A program made the position numbers and the translations under genes. 64,000 bases of DNA, from positions 1,587,140 through 1,651,139 of the forward strand of contig NZ_AP018316.1 in the NCBI RefSeq assembly GCF_002368115.1. Direction: 5' to 3'. This document shows, piece after piece, positions 1 through 9,501 of the stretch. Numbering within the stretch: the stretch's first letter is position 1; every line of letters starts with the position of its first letter. This DNA comes from Dolichospermum compactum NIES-806. GTDB lineage: Bacteria > Cyanobacteriota > Cyanobacteriia > Cyanobacteriales > Nostocaceae. Below the pieces are notes generated by a model. The model worked only from the letters and a program-made list of their open reading frames with translations, was not told the origin of the DNA and made no database searches.

Positions 1-1
1 A

Positions 2-508
2 CAACTGTGTTTTATTCCCAGTGAATTACTCGTTTCATTGATAGTTAAATATCCGCAAATCAACACTCATTTAAAAACAGAAGCTCAAAATCTAAATTCT
101 TTGTTAGTTAACACTAACCCACACGAAAATACAACATCTAATGTATCCGATAAGCCGATAAAAAAACCTACAACAGAAAAAAACCACAAACAAAAAAAGC
201 CTAATCAAGCTTACTTTCCTCATCCTACTCAGAAAGTCAAACACCTCTTACAAAGAGTAACTCAACGCTATCCTTTCTTTGCCCAACAAAGTGAAGCAGA
301 CTGTGGTGCAGCGTGTTTAGTAATGATATCCCGATACTGGGGAAAAACCATCAGTATTAACCGCTTGCGGGATATTGCCAATATTGATCGTAGTGGTGCA
401 TCTTTACATGGTTTAATAGCTGCTGCGGAAAGTATTGGATTTGCTACCCGTCCCATAAAAACCAAAATCGAGTATTTAGCAAAACAAAAATTACCCGCAA
501 TTATTCCA
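2..508 (+). pseudogene. Peptidase-ABC exporter (PCAT), N-terminal part, cut by an IS
   Basis: This is the 5' part of a peptidase-containing ABC exporter. The frame is already open at the left edge, so the true start lies outside the window. After a low-complexity Lys/Asn/Thr-rich linker comes a C39 peptidase domain with the catalytic Cys in ADCGAACL (codon 302-304). C39 domains cleave double-glycine leaders while the ABC part exports the cargo. The frame runs into the IS at 509 and stops about 20 codons later, at 565, so the His and Asp of the protease are lost from this fragment. They survive in the downstream fragment starting at 1755. Joining base 508 to 1755 restores one frame through the C39 domain (LPAIIP joined to YIHWQG). 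As it stands the processing protease should be inactive. Confidence 0.85.
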
Positions 509-1754
509 GGACTTACGCAACTGGCACAGCGATCGCTAATTATTAGTATATGTGTACTGCAATAATGAAGATGTTATTGAATCAGACTGATTGAGAATTG
601 TTAATAGTAATAGATTAAATAAATGACGGGTATTAATTTTATGAGAGAATGATGATAGGGTGCATTAAGAAATTAATTAACGATGAAATTTACTAAACTT
701 AATTACTGCCAGTATTTACTTAGCAGTCAAATCAACTACACAATGACTAATCTAGCAGAACATTTAGACAATATTAGTCACGATAAAATTAATTATTATT
801 TAAAAAATGAGAAATTGACTCCTCGGTTACTTTGGGATAATGTGAAAGATATAATTGTCCGGGACGAGAATGCTTATATTATATTTGATGACACAGTTTT
901 AAACAAAAGATTTTCAGAAAAGATTGAAATAGTGCGAAGGCAATATAGTGGAAATGAGCATGGCATCGTCAAAGGAATTGGAATAGTCAATTGTATATAT
1001 GTTAATCCTAAAACTCTCAAATTTTGGGTAATAGATTATCGTATTTTTAACCCTGACAATGATGGTTTAAGTAAAGTTGACCATGTGAAAAATATGTTGC
1101 AAGGGCTTGTATATCAAAAGGTTCTGCCATTTGATACAGTTTTAATGGATACTTGGTATGCAGTTAACAATTTAATGCTTTATATTGATAGTCTAGATAA
1201 AGTTTATTATTGTCCTTTAAAGATTAATCGTTTGGTTGATGATAGTTTTGGCAAAGAAAAATATAAAAATATTGAATCATTGTCATGGAGTGAAGATGAG
1301 TTAGAATGTGGTAAAATTATCAAGATAAAAGCATTCCCCTCCGAGAAAAAAGTGAAGCTATTCCGGGTTACTATCTCTACCGATAGAACGGACTATATCG
1401 CAACTAATGATATATCTCAAAGTTCTATGGATGTTACACAACAGGTGTGTAAAATCCGTTGGAAAATAGAAGAGTTTCACAGGGAGATAAAACAATTAAC
1501 TGGCATTGAATCATGTCAGTGTCGCAAAGGTCGTCTTCAAAGAAATCATATAGCTTGTGCTATGTTGGTTTGGCTAAGACTAAAAAACTTAGCTTACAAC
1601 ACAGGTCAAACTATTTATCAAATTAAGCATAATTTGCTTTCTAATTATTTAATAGGACAACTAAAACGTCCAGATATTGCTATGTCAATGGTTTAGTCTT
1701 TAGGCGCTCGGTGCAGCGTAGCCGCACCATCGCTTGTGCCAGTTGCGTAAGTCC
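509..1754 (+). mobile_element. IS701-like insertion sequence, complete
   Basis: A full-length element of about 1246 bp. Its termini form a perfect 20-bp inverted repeat, GGACTTACGCAACTGGCACA at 509-528 and its complement at 1735-1754. It holds one transposase gene in the same direction as the disrupted exporter. No clear target duplication is seen next to the ends (left flank TTCCA, right flank TATAT). Removing 509-1754 rejoins the exporter frame exactly. The same terminal sequence recurs as short elements or solo ends at 8460, 8551, 20436, 29994, 30076, 61906 and 63972, so this family has been active here. Element limits are good to about 1 bp. Confidence 0.88.
683..1696 (+). CDS. IS701/IS4-superfamily DDE transposase
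   Basis: This 337-residue protein is the only gene of the surrounding IS. Three acidic positions fit an RNase-H-fold DDE transposase: Asp in IIFDDTVLNK, Asp in DTVLMDTWYA, and Glu in KIRWKIEEFHREIKQLTG. The last matches the Y(2)R(3)E(6)K-type signature of the IS4/IS701 group. The frame is intact from an ATG to a TAG close to the right inverted repeat, with no frameshift, so the element may still be functional and may mobilise the short derivatives seen in the window. Family assignment is from motif recognition. Confidence 0.85.
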   Translation: MKFTKLNYCQYLLSSQINYTMTNLAEHLDNISHDKINYYLKNEKLTPRLLWDNVKDIIVRDENAYIIFDDTVLNKRFSEKIEIVRRQYSGNEHGIVKGIGIVNCIYVNPKTLKFWVIDYRIFNPDNDGLSKVDHVKNMLQGLVYQKVLPFDTVLMDTWYAVNNLMLYIDSLDKVYYCPLKINRLVDDSFGKEKYKNIESLSWSEDELECGKIIKIKAFPSEKKVKLFRVTISTDRTDYIATNDISQSSMDVTQQVCKIRWKIEEFHREIKQLTGIESCQCRKGRLQRNHIACAMLVWLRLKNLAYNTGQTIYQIKHNLLSNYLIGQLKRPDIAMSMV

Positions 1755-3668
1755 TATATTCATTGGCAAGGTCAACATTATATAGTTGTTTATGAAATTA
1801 CCAATAAACAGATAATTGTAGGAGATCCAGCCATTGGTCAAAAAACTCTTAACTACAAAGAATTTCAAGAGAATTGGACTGGATATACACTACTATTACA
1901 ACCCACAGTATCATTCAAAAATACCCAAGAAAGCACTACTCCCTTCTGGCAGTTTTTTGAACTAATTAAACCTCATCGTTTGGTACTGTTAGAAATATTC
2001 ATTGCCTCACTCTTGATCCAAATCTTTGGACTTATCACACCCCTATTTACTCAATTAATATTAGACCGTGTAGTAGTACAACGCTCTGCACTGACATTAA
2101 CAACAATCGGTTTGGGATTGATGATTTTTAGCCTTTTTCGTGTAGCGATAACAGGATTAAGAGAATATCTTTTAGGTCACACTGCCAACAAAATAGATGT
2201 GGCTTTAGTTGTTGGCTTTATTCGTCATACATTGCAGCTACCAATTAGTTTTTTTGAGACCCGTTATGTAGGAGATATTATTTCTCGATTACAAGAAAAT
2301 AGCAAAATTAAAGACTTTTTAACTGGTGAATCATTGTCAATCCTGCTAGATTTAATCACTGTTTTTATCTACTTAGGATTGATGTTTTGGTATAGTTGGC
2401 AAATGGCTTTACTTGCCTTACTTATTGTACCGCCATTTTTCCTATTAGCCTTAATCGCTACCCCTTTTCTCCAGAAAATTTCCAGAGAGATATTTAATGC
2501 TAATACCAATGAAAGTAGCTATTTAATTGAAGTTATCACTGGTGTACAAACAGTAAAATCTATCGCCGTAGAACAGTCTGTAAGGTGGCATTGGGAAGAA
2601 TTATTGCAAAAGGAGGTTAAAAAGAGTTTCTCCGGTCAAGTTATTGGTAATGGATTGCAAATTTTTAGTAACACAATAGAAGCAGTTATTTCTACTGGTT
2701 TATTGTGGTATGGGGCGCATTTAGTAATTAATAACCAGTTAACTATTGGACAATTAGTAGCATTTAATATGTTACTAGGAAATGTGATTAGCCCCTTTCA
2801 GAGATTATCAGTTTTGTGGAATAAATTACAGGAGGTAATCATTGCCTTAGAACGGATTAATGATGTTTTAGATGCAGAACCAGAAGAAGATTTACAGCAA
2901 CAATTTAAGCAATACTTACCCAAATTTCAAGGTGAAATTCGCTTTGAAAATGTTACATTTCGCTACCATAAACATGATTCTGTGAATATTTTGGAAAATC
3001 TCAATTTCACAATTCAACCAGGTCAAATGGTAGCTTTAGTAGGACGCAGTGGTTGTGGTAAAACTACACTTTCTAAGTTACTTTTAGGGCTACATTTACC
3101 CACGGAAGGATCAATTTTGATTGATGGACATGATATTACTACTATTTCTTTACGTTCTTTACGTCAGCAAATAGGGGTAGTTGACCAAGATACATTTTTA
3201 TTTGGTGGAACAATTCGTGAAAATATTAGCTTGGCACATCCTGAAGCCAGTTTAGGAGAAATTAGAGAAGCAGCAAGATTGGCTGGTGCTGATGAATTTA
3301 TCAAAGACTTAGCACTGGGTTATGAAACCATAATTGGTGAAAATGGAGGATTATTGTCTGGTGGACAAAGACAAAGAATTGCCATTGCTAGGGCATTTTT
3401 AGGCAATCCCCCATTGTTGATTTTAGATGAAGCAACTTCTCATTTAGATACTGAATCTGAACAAATTATCCAAAAAAATTTGAATGCAATTCTCAAATCA
3501 AGAACTTCTTTAGTAATTGCCCATCGGTTGTCTACTGTGCAGAACGCTGATTTAATTTTGGTATTAGATAAAGGTGTGTTGGTTGAAAGTGGAACTCATG
3601 CAGAATTAATGTCGAAGCGGGGGCATTATTTCTATCTCAATCAACAGCAATTAAATATTATCTGCTGA
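1755..3668 (+). pseudogene. Peptidase-ABC exporter (PCAT), C-terminal part
   Basis: This is the continuation of the exporter broken at 508. It begins with the end of the C39 peptidase, including the catalytic His (GQHYIVV, codon 1776-1778) and Asp (VGDPA). An ABC exporter membrane domain of about six helices follows, then a complete nucleotide-binding domain: Walker A GRSGCGKTT, signature LSGGQRQR, Walker B LLILDEATS, and the switch His in IAHRLST. A possible TTG start at 1734 lies inside the right end of the IS, so a shortened transporter with no working protease could still be made; this is inference. The HlyD partner follows after 55 bp. Without the insertion the whole gene would be a SunT/HlyB-type peptide exporter. 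Confidence 0.85.
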
Positions 3669-3723
3669 ACTGTATAAGCAATTTTAAGCCCTGTCTAACA
3701 ATTTACACTGAGGAAAATAAATC

Positions 3724-5244
3724 ATGACTAATCAATTGAATGTAAGACAAACTACGCAACTTCAAAATTATGAATATCAGCAAGAATTAGTATCTGAAAA
3801 TGCAGCTATAGCAACAGATAATTGGTCTTTTTTTACTAAAGAATTACTTGATGGCTTACCTCAAGTTTGGACTAGAGGATTACTGTATTTTCTAGTAATT
3901 TTCGTTGCTATTATCTTACCTTGGTCTATGTTATATAAAGTTGATGAAACTGGCGCTGCTAGAGGGCGAATTGAGCCAAAAGGTAAAACTGTAAAACTAG
4001 ATAGTCCTGTATCTGGGACTGTCAAGGACATTAATATCAAAGAAGGTGATGTGGTGAAAAATGGACAAAAAATACTAGGTTTAGATACAGATTTATTAAA
4101 TAAAGAATTACAACAAGGCGAAGATAAATTAAAAGGATTGTTAAATCGAGGATTCCAGTTAAAGTTATCCAAACAACAGTTAGTTGTTGCCTTAACAACC
4201 CAACAACAACAAAATCAATCTCAAGCTTTAGAAAAGCAATCTCAAATAGACCAAGCACAGCAAAATTTAATGGCGACTACTAATGTTTATCAACTACAAA
4301 AAGAGGAAAAAATTACTCAAGTAAATCAAGCTAAACAAAATCTTGAATATAGTAAAACTGCTAGTAATTTAGCACAAAGTAGTTTAACCAGTGCTTTAAG
4401 AGAAAAAGAACGTTATCGTCAGCTTTGGCAGCAAGGAGTAGTTCCAGAAATCAATGTCATAGAAAAGCAAGATATAGTCCAAGAGAAACAAAAGTTATAT
4501 AAACAAAGCCAGTCAGATATTCAACAATCTCAGTTACGTTTAGCTGAACAACAAAGTAATTATCAACGAATTGTCAAACAAGGAAAGGCAGATATTACCC
4601 AAGCACAATTAAGATTGAATGAACAAAAACGCAGTTATCAAACTTTAACTCAGACGGGTAAGTTAGCTTTACTCAAGATTGAAGAACAGCAAAAAAGTCT
4701 AGAAACAGAAATTACCACTTTAAACGCGGAAATCGCTCAAACTAAACGACAAATTGAATCGTTAAAAATTCAATTAGGACAACGAGAATTAAAGGCAAAT
4801 GTGAGTGGTACTGTGTTTCAGTTACCTATTCAAAAAGCTGGTGCTGTAGTACAACCAGGAACACTGATAGCGGAAATTGCTCCTCTGGGTTCGCCTTTGA
4901 TAATTCGGGCGCAAATGATGACTAATGAAAGTGGTTCTTTGCGAAAAGGATTACCAGTTAAGTTAAAATTTGACGCATATCCTTTTCAAGAACATGGAAT
5001 AGTAGAAGGAGAGGTAATAGCTATTTCTCCTACTGCTACAGAAGTGGATACAGCTAACGGCAAAGTGTCAGTTTATAACTTAGAAATTTCTCTGCAACAG
5101 AATTGTATTAAGAGTGGAAATAAATGTATTCCTTTTCGTCCAGGGGATACGGCAATGGCTGAAGTTATTGTACGTCAACGGCGAATTATTGATTTTCTAA
5201 TTGACCCATTTAAACAGTTACAACAAGGCGGTTTGCAACTGTAG
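3724..5244 (+). CDS. HlyD-family membrane fusion (adaptor) protein
   Basis: This 506-residue adaptor links an inner-membrane ABC exporter to the outer-membrane channel. A cytoplasmic N-terminus of about 50 residues is followed by one membrane helix (GLLYFLVIFVAIILPWSML). A biotinyl/lipoyl-like half-motif comes next (GRIEPKGKTVKLDSPVSG...IKEGDVVKNGQ), then a long Gln/Lys-rich coiled coil over roughly residues 140-350. The second lipoyl half (LKANVSGTVFQLPIQKAG) and a beta-barrel C-terminus complete it. The ATG has an upstream TGAGGA. It lies 55 bp after the broken exporter and is probably in the same transcript, so it has likely lost its fully functional partner. Confidence 0.9.
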   Translation: MTNQLNVRQTTQLQNYEYQQELVSENAAIATDNWSFFTKELLDGLPQVWTRGLLYFLVIFVAIILPWSMLYKVDETGAARGRIEPKGKTVKLDSPVSGTVKDINIKEGDVVKNGQKILGLDTDLLNKELQQGEDKLKGLLNRGFQLKLSKQQLVVALTTQQQQNQSQALEKQSQIDQAQQNLMATTNVYQLQKEEKITQVNQAKQNLEYSKTASNLAQSSLTSALREKERYRQLWQQGVVPEINVIEKQDIVQEKQKLYKQSQSDIQQSQLRLAEQQSNYQRIVKQGKADITQAQLRLNEQKRSYQTLTQTGKLALLKIEEQQKSLETEITTLNAEIAQTKRQIESLKIQLGQRELKANVSGTVFQLPIQKAGAVVQPGTLIAEIAPLGSPLIIRAQMMTNESGSLRKGLPVKLKFDAYPFQEHGIVEGEVIAISPTATEVDTANGKVSVYNLEISLQQNCIKSGNKCIPFRPGDTAMAEVIVRQRRIIDFLIDPFKQLQQGGLQL

Positions 5245-5308
5245 TCAGATGAAAATTCAATAATTTATAGACTAATACTTTTCGCTTCAGCCGAAAAAAT
5301 AGAATTAT

Positions 5309-5384
5309 GTAGGTTTGGTTGACTTCAGAAAACCCAACATTGATAAACTTTTGTTGGGTTGCGCGATCGCTTAACCCAACCTAC
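5309..5384. repeat. Dispersed inverted-repeat element (GTAGGTT...AACCTAC)
   Basis: A 76-bp intergenic element with complementary ends, GTAGGTTTGGTT and AACCCAACCTAC, and an inner AACCCAACA / TGTTGGGTT pair. Related copies are at 29880-29953, and half copies at about 21458 and 63234. It is non-coding. Confidence 0.6.
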
Positions 5385-5422
5385 AAAAACTAATAAATTA
5401 CCATTCATTAAAAACAAACATC

Positions 5423-6166
5423 ATGTTACAATATCAATCTTTGACTATTACTAATAACGATATTCTCCATCAAATCAAACTTGATTGTAAAATTCCTGAA
5501 ATAGTTAAACAAATAATTAGCCGCAAAGTTATTACTGATGCTGCGACTGAAGCGGGAATTAAAATTGAAACAGAAGAACTTCAAGCAGCAGCGGATGAAA
5601 TGCGATTAATGAATAAACTCATAAATGCTGAGGATACCTGGGCATGGTTGAATAAAAATGGTTTGTCTATTGATGATTTTGAAGCAATTATCTACAACAA
5701 TTTACTATCTACAAAATTGGCTATTCATTTGTTTGCGGAGAAGATTGAATCTTATTTTTTTGAACGAAGGTTAGATTATGTTGGGGCTGTCATTTATGAG
5801 GTAGTTTTAGATGATGAAGATTTGGCTGATGAACTTTTCTATGCTATTCAGGAAGGGGAAACTAATTTTTATGATGTGGCGCGTTTACATATTCAAAATG
5901 TAGAATTACAGCGCAAAAGAGGATATAGGGGAATTATGCACCGTCAAGATTTAAAGCCAGAAATTTCTGCTGCGGTTTTTACTGCTAAACCACCGGAAGT
6001 TTTAAAACCGATTGTGACCTCTTTGGGAGTACATTTAATTTTGGTTGATGAGATTGTTCAACCTCAATTAGATGATGTTCTTGCTTACCAAATTGGTATA
6101 GATTTATTTTCTCAGTGGTTAAAGAAAAAGGTTGAACAGGTTGATTTTGATTTGGTTATTGAGTAA
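5423..6166 (+). CDS. Parvulin/SurA-like peptidyl-prolyl isomerase of the export locus
   Basis: This 247-residue protein has an N-terminal helical region of SurA type (about residues 1-110). A divergent parvulin (PpiC) domain follows, recognisable from GAVIYEVVLDDEDLADELFYAIQEG, the RGYRGIMHRQDL segment and PIVTSLGVHLILVDEI. No signal peptide is visible, so it may act in the cytoplasm on the precursor, or be exported differently. PpiC-like genes are common beside HlyD/PCAT exporters in cyanobacterial peptide clusters, and this fits that context. The gap to hlyD is 178 bp and holds the dispersed repeat. A strong hairpin follows the stop. Confidence 0.75.
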   Translation: MLQYQSLTITNNDILHQIKLDCKIPEIVKQIISRKVITDAATEAGIKIETEELQAAADEMRLMNKLINAEDTWAWLNKNGLSIDDFEAIIYNNLLSTKLAIHLFAEKIESYFFERRLDYVGAVIYEVVLDDEDLADELFYAIQEGETNFYDVARLHIQNVELQRKRGYRGIMHRQDLKPEISAAVFTAKPPEVLKPIVTSLGVHLILVDEIVQPQLDDVLAYQIGIDLFSQWLKKKVEQVDFDLVIE

Positions 6167-6210
6167 ATAATTAATGTAGGAAAAAATAATAACCTAGATA
6201 ACATTTATAT

Positions 6211-6241
6211 AGTGGCTTATCAAAAGTATAAGCCACTTTCT
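6211..6241 (+). terminator. Probable rho-independent terminator after the isomerase gene
   Basis: A 10-bp perfect stem, AGTGGCTTAT / ATAAGCCACT, with a 7-base loop and a short T-rich tail (TTTCT). It lies 45 bp after the isomerase stop and could also end transcription of the convergent precursor gene. Confidence 0.55.
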
Positions 6242-6516
6242 AAATGCAATATATTTATGATACAGCACTTTGCACGACTATCTGACGCAGCCTATATCTT
6301 ATTTTCAATTTTATGTCTTTAATTTTTACAAGTTAAATTTACAAAAACTCATTTCATACAAAAGGGCAGGTAATATACCCACCCAATAAGATTTATATTC
6401 TGTTTTTGCTGATACCTAATTTGATTGATAAACTCATCTTGATAAACCTGTTTATATCAAGATTTAGGAAAATTTTAAATGGGTTTTACAATCAAACAAG
6501 TGTATATTCTGAGTCG

Positions 6517-6855
6517 TTACCAGCCCATCCGACCACCAGCGACCCCACCAAAAAAGGCAACTCTAGGTCTAAAATACCAAGCAGCAGCGCCACCTGAGAA
6601 ACCAATTGCCGCACTCACAGCCGTTGTACCTATAAAAGACTGCCAATTAAAACCGCGACCAGGCCCAACACGACCAGCACCAAGCTGATAACCAAAATTT
6701 CCAATTGCACCAATAATCGCTCCACCAACAGCACCTCCCGGACCTAAACCACCACGAATATCTAAAATTTCAGCCTCAGTTAATTCATTAAAAAGTTCAG
6801 AGGTAGAGGAATTAAGATTAGCTGCTTGCAAGTTGTTAATTTTGATGTTAGCCAT
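6517..6855 (-). CDS. Double-glycine leader precursor peptide (bacteriocin-like)
   Basis: This 112-residue peptide has a classic leader of about 36 residues ending in LTEAEILDIRGG. The core is Gly/Ala-rich (AVGGAIIGAIGNFGYQLGAG, later GFSGGAAAWYF) and ends in GRMGW. Such leaders are cut after GG by C39 exporters, and the core looks like an unmodified class II-type or pore-forming peptide of about 76 residues. I chose the ATG at 6855 because GGAG lies 11 bases upstream; an earlier GTG at 6867 overlaps that site. It is convergent to the exporter operon whose protease is broken by the IS, so its maturation may now fail or depend on another exporter. Confidence 0.8.
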   Translation of the reverse strand: MANIKINNLQAANLNSSTSELFNELTEAEILDIRGGLGPGGAVGGAIIGAIGNFGYQLGAGRVGPGRGFNWQSFIGTTAVSAAIGFSGGAAAWYFRPRVAFFGGVAGGRMGW

Positions 6856-7390
6856 TTTGAAATTCACTCCAAATTAATGTTGTTTGTTTTTTGGAATTCA
6901 GCTTTTTTTTTGCCTCTTTCCATGACTATAATCTCTGATTTATTTCGTGGAGGCAATAGCTTTTAAATTGAAAAACGTACATAAATAATGCAATTTTTAA
7001 CCTCAATTTACTTGATAAAAATGTCTACAACTGCGAAAATTAATCTATTGAGTTGAATATTCAGACACTAATTGCTAATTTATCGCTCAAAATTACTACA
7101 TTTATGAGCTTTTTTGTTAATGCAGTTTAGTTAAACCAACTCACTAAAATGACTGCAAAAGTTTATCCCAAAAGGGTATTGATCCGAGATGTGAGTAATT
7201 TCCTGCAAGATAGTCTGGAAACACTTGCCCTGTCTGGTTTTTAAAAATTGTTACTTCAGAGTCAAAAAAGTCATTATTTACAACGGAAATTAAAGCCTTT
7301 TCAGGTCATCTTGCAGGTTTTTGGTCATATGTCGGCTCAATACCTAGATCACGAAATGCAGTTGAAACCTCCGATAACAATAACCATAAT
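6856..7390. other. Intergenic, precursor promoter side; no gene recognised
   Basis: AT-rich stretch that must hold the promoter of the precursor peptide gene. A 31-codon ORF at 7149 (starting MTAKVYPKRV) and the following open frames looked like degraded coding sequence, but no family was recognised. Confidence 0.4.
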
Positions 7391-8305
7391 TTACTTCGAG
7401 TTCATTGCTGCGGTTCCTACGCCTAAGAACAAAATTGCTGCGCCAATTAATAAGACAACGCTAGGTACTTCATTAAAAAGAACGTAAGCAAATATACTTG
7501 AAAATATAGGTTCAAACATTACAGCTAATGTCACAATAGTTGGTGATATCCAACGCAATGACCAATTTAAGCACGTTTGACCAATAATCTGTGATAATAC
7601 AGCCATCAGAAAAATGTACAAATAAACAATTGCAGGATAACCTGTGTAACTACTATGAAAAAAATAGGGTAAAGGAAGTAAAACTAATGCTGCGGAGCCA
7701 TAAGCAATTACTGCATATATTCCAGTATTCAATCCCTTATTTTGTGCTTCTCGACCTGCTAAGAAATAAAGGCTATATACCCATGAGCCAATTAAGGCAA
7801 GAAAATTTCCCAAAAGTGGATTTTTAGCAATATTATTTTCTGTTATAGTTCCATCATAACCAATCAATAATCCACCGAAAAGTGCTAATGATATACCTAA
7901 TAATGTCCGACGAGATGGCTTTTCTTTAAAAAATATCCAAGAGAGCAGTGTAACCCATATAGGGCTAGTAGTGACTATAGTAGCAGAAGCTGTTATCGAT
8001 GTGTAAGAAAGAGATAAAAACCAAGTTACATAGTGAGTTGCCAAACATATACCAGCAATCACAGAATAAGCAAAAGCCCCTCGCTGAGATTGCACCTTAG
8101 ATAAACCCCTCCATAATGGAAACATCAATAATGAAGAAACTATTAATCGAGAAGCTGATAAAAAAAGACTAAATCCAATTCCATTTAAACCTGTTGTTTG
8201 AGTTGATAATCTTACAAAAATAGCGGCGGTTGAAATCCCAAAAACTCCTATAAAAAGAGCAAATCCAATGTTTACAGATGAAGGCTTTAGCAATGGAAGT
8301 TTCAT
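7391..8305 (-). CDS. EamA/DMT-family transporter
   Basis: This 304-residue inner-membrane protein has about ten hydrophobic helices in two EamA repeats. The first repeat runs from FALFIGVFGISTAAIFVRLS to IWVTLLSWIFFKEKPSRRT, and the second from GNFLALIGSWVYSLYFLAG to SIFAYVLFNEVP. Drug/metabolite transporters of this group usually export amino acids or small metabolites. I chose the ATG at 8305 because GAGG lies about nine bases upstream; a TTG at 8320 would add five residues. A 2OG-Fe dioxygenase gene lies upstream on the same strand, suggesting export of a hydroxylated metabolite. That link is inference. Confidence 0.85.
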   Translation of the reverse strand: MKLPLLKPSSVNIGFALFIGVFGISTAAIFVRLSTQTTGLNGIGFSLFLSASRLIVSSLLMFPLWRGLSKVQSQRGAFAYSVIAGICLATHYVTWFLSLSYTSITASATIVTTSPIWVTLLSWIFFKEKPSRRTLLGISLALFGGLLIGYDGTITENNIAKNPLLGNFLALIGSWVYSLYFLAGREAQNKGLNTGIYAVIAYGSAALVLLPLPYFFHSSYTGYPAIVYLYIFLMAVLSQIIGQTCLNWSLRWISPTIVTLAVMFEPIFSSIFAYVLFNEVPSVVLLIGAAILFLGVGTAAMNSK

Positions 8306-8459
8306 TTGATTAATCCTCAATACTGAATAATTTATCTAATCTCACTGTTATATACGCCTAACAGCGAGATATTCTATAGCGGGACTTAGGTAAAAAACAC
8401 CGATAAAATAACGTCAAACGTATATTTCAAAGGCATTTAACATCGTTTTGATTGGTTTT

Positions 8460-8551
8460 AGGACTTACGCAAGATTTGAGTGAAAACCTGATTCTTGGGT
8501 AGGGGTAATTCATGAATTACCCCTACTTTCGTTCTGTTTTGCGTAAGTCCT
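8460..8551. mobile_element. 92-bp MITE with IS701-like ends
   Basis: Its ends AGGACTTACGCAA and TTGCGTAAGTCCT match the outer 12 bases of the IS at 509-1754. The centre carries a 28-bp perfect palindrome at 8499-8526 (GTAGGGGTAATTC and its complement around CATG). It has no coding capacity and was probably moved in trans by the IS transposase. It lies between the EamA gene and the dioxygenase. Confidence 0.75.
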
Positions 8552-8766
8552 GGGTTTGTTGCTATATCTGGGTTTGGTGGCGTTTTTGGGTATTTAATCT
8601 ATTTCCCTTACCCCGCAAGGATTTGAGGCTTATTTCTTCCTCAAAAGTGTTTAAGTACCGATAGGAATCTGATTTGAATCTTGCTAGGTATACTGAAACT
8701 TGAATCCATATTGAACAAGGTTTCGGCTGATCAGGATTAAAAAAAATCAAATACTATTCCTATATT

Positions 8767-9501
8767 TTACAATTCGGTAAATGTAATCACTAAGGTATCT
8801 CGGTATCCTTCTTTATCACTTGCAAGTGGAGTAATAGGTGATACACTATGTCTGAGCTTAATATCATCTAAAAAAGCACAATCTAGAGGGTTTTCTAAGA
8901 TGTAGTTGAAAATGGGTTGTTTCTGGTTATCATAAATATAACTTTCTCCACCCATGACATTTTCTTTCCCTGCAAGCATAATGAATGCGTAAGTAACACC
9001 ATCTCTGTGGATACCTTCTGGTGTAGGTAAACCACAAAAATCTGAATTAGTAGTAATACGAAATTGATGAACTTCTAAATGCCAGTCTCTGTTAGGTTTA
9101 AGTTCTGTAAAAAGCTTAATACAAAAATCCATGATACTAACAAATACTAAATTAGCTTTTGTTTTGTATTCTAATGGCTCATAGTATCTATTTATTCCTC
9201 CATTCAATTGATTGAAGTTTTTTTGTTGATAATGAGGTTCTCCTGGTTTTTCAAGTAAGTTTCTAGAGATTTGATTGTACTGAAATGCTGAATATCTCCG
9301 ATGACGGTACTTTCCGTTATCATTCATATATGTATCAAGCTTTAAATTATTCCAACTATTTCTAAATTCTTGCCAAATACTTTTCTCAAAAAACAATTTA
9401 TTTTGAAATTTACCTTCCGTGAGAATACTAAATCCATTACTTAATATTTGCTCTTCTATTTCTGTGAATAAAGGTTTTGGGATTAACAAAGTATAAGTCA
9501 T
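8767..9501 (-). CDS. 2OG-Fe(II) dioxygenase, amino-acid hydroxylase-like (PF10014 type)
   Basis: This 244-residue soluble protein shows the iron-binding facial triad HxD...H in EGIHRDGVTYAFIML and LRHSVSPITP. The Arg that would bind 2-oxoglutarate is in YRDTLVITF near the C-terminus. The layout matches the 2OG-Fe_Oxy_2 family, which includes free L-isoleucine hydroxylases and the biofilm protein BsmA. The ATG at 9501 has AGG about nine bases upstream; a TTG at 9516 is less likely. It is co-oriented with the downstream EamA exporter gene but separated from it by about 460 bp holding a MITE. The substrate is unknown. Confidence 0.8.
   Translation of the reverse strand: MTYTLLIPKPLFTEIEEQILSNGFSILTEGKFQNKLFFEKSIWQEFRNSWNNLKLDTYMNDNGKYRHRRYSAFQYNQISRNLLEKPGEPHYQQKNFNQLNGGINRYYEPLEYKTKANLVFVSIMDFCIKLFTELKPNRDWHLEVHQFRITTNSDFCGLPTPEGIHRDGVTYAFIMLAGKENVMGGESYIYDNQKQPIFNYILENPLDCAFLDDIKLRHSVSPITPLASDKEGYRDTLVITFTEL

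Noticed and set aside
7248..7487. 79-codon rightward ORF overlapping the EamA gene end
   Set aside because: It runs antisense into the EamA gene and has no recognisable features.
8562..8750. 62-codon leftward ORF near the MITE
   Set aside because: No recognisable family, no ribosome site and unusual composition; it lies in intergenic DNA beside a MITE and is probably a chance frame.
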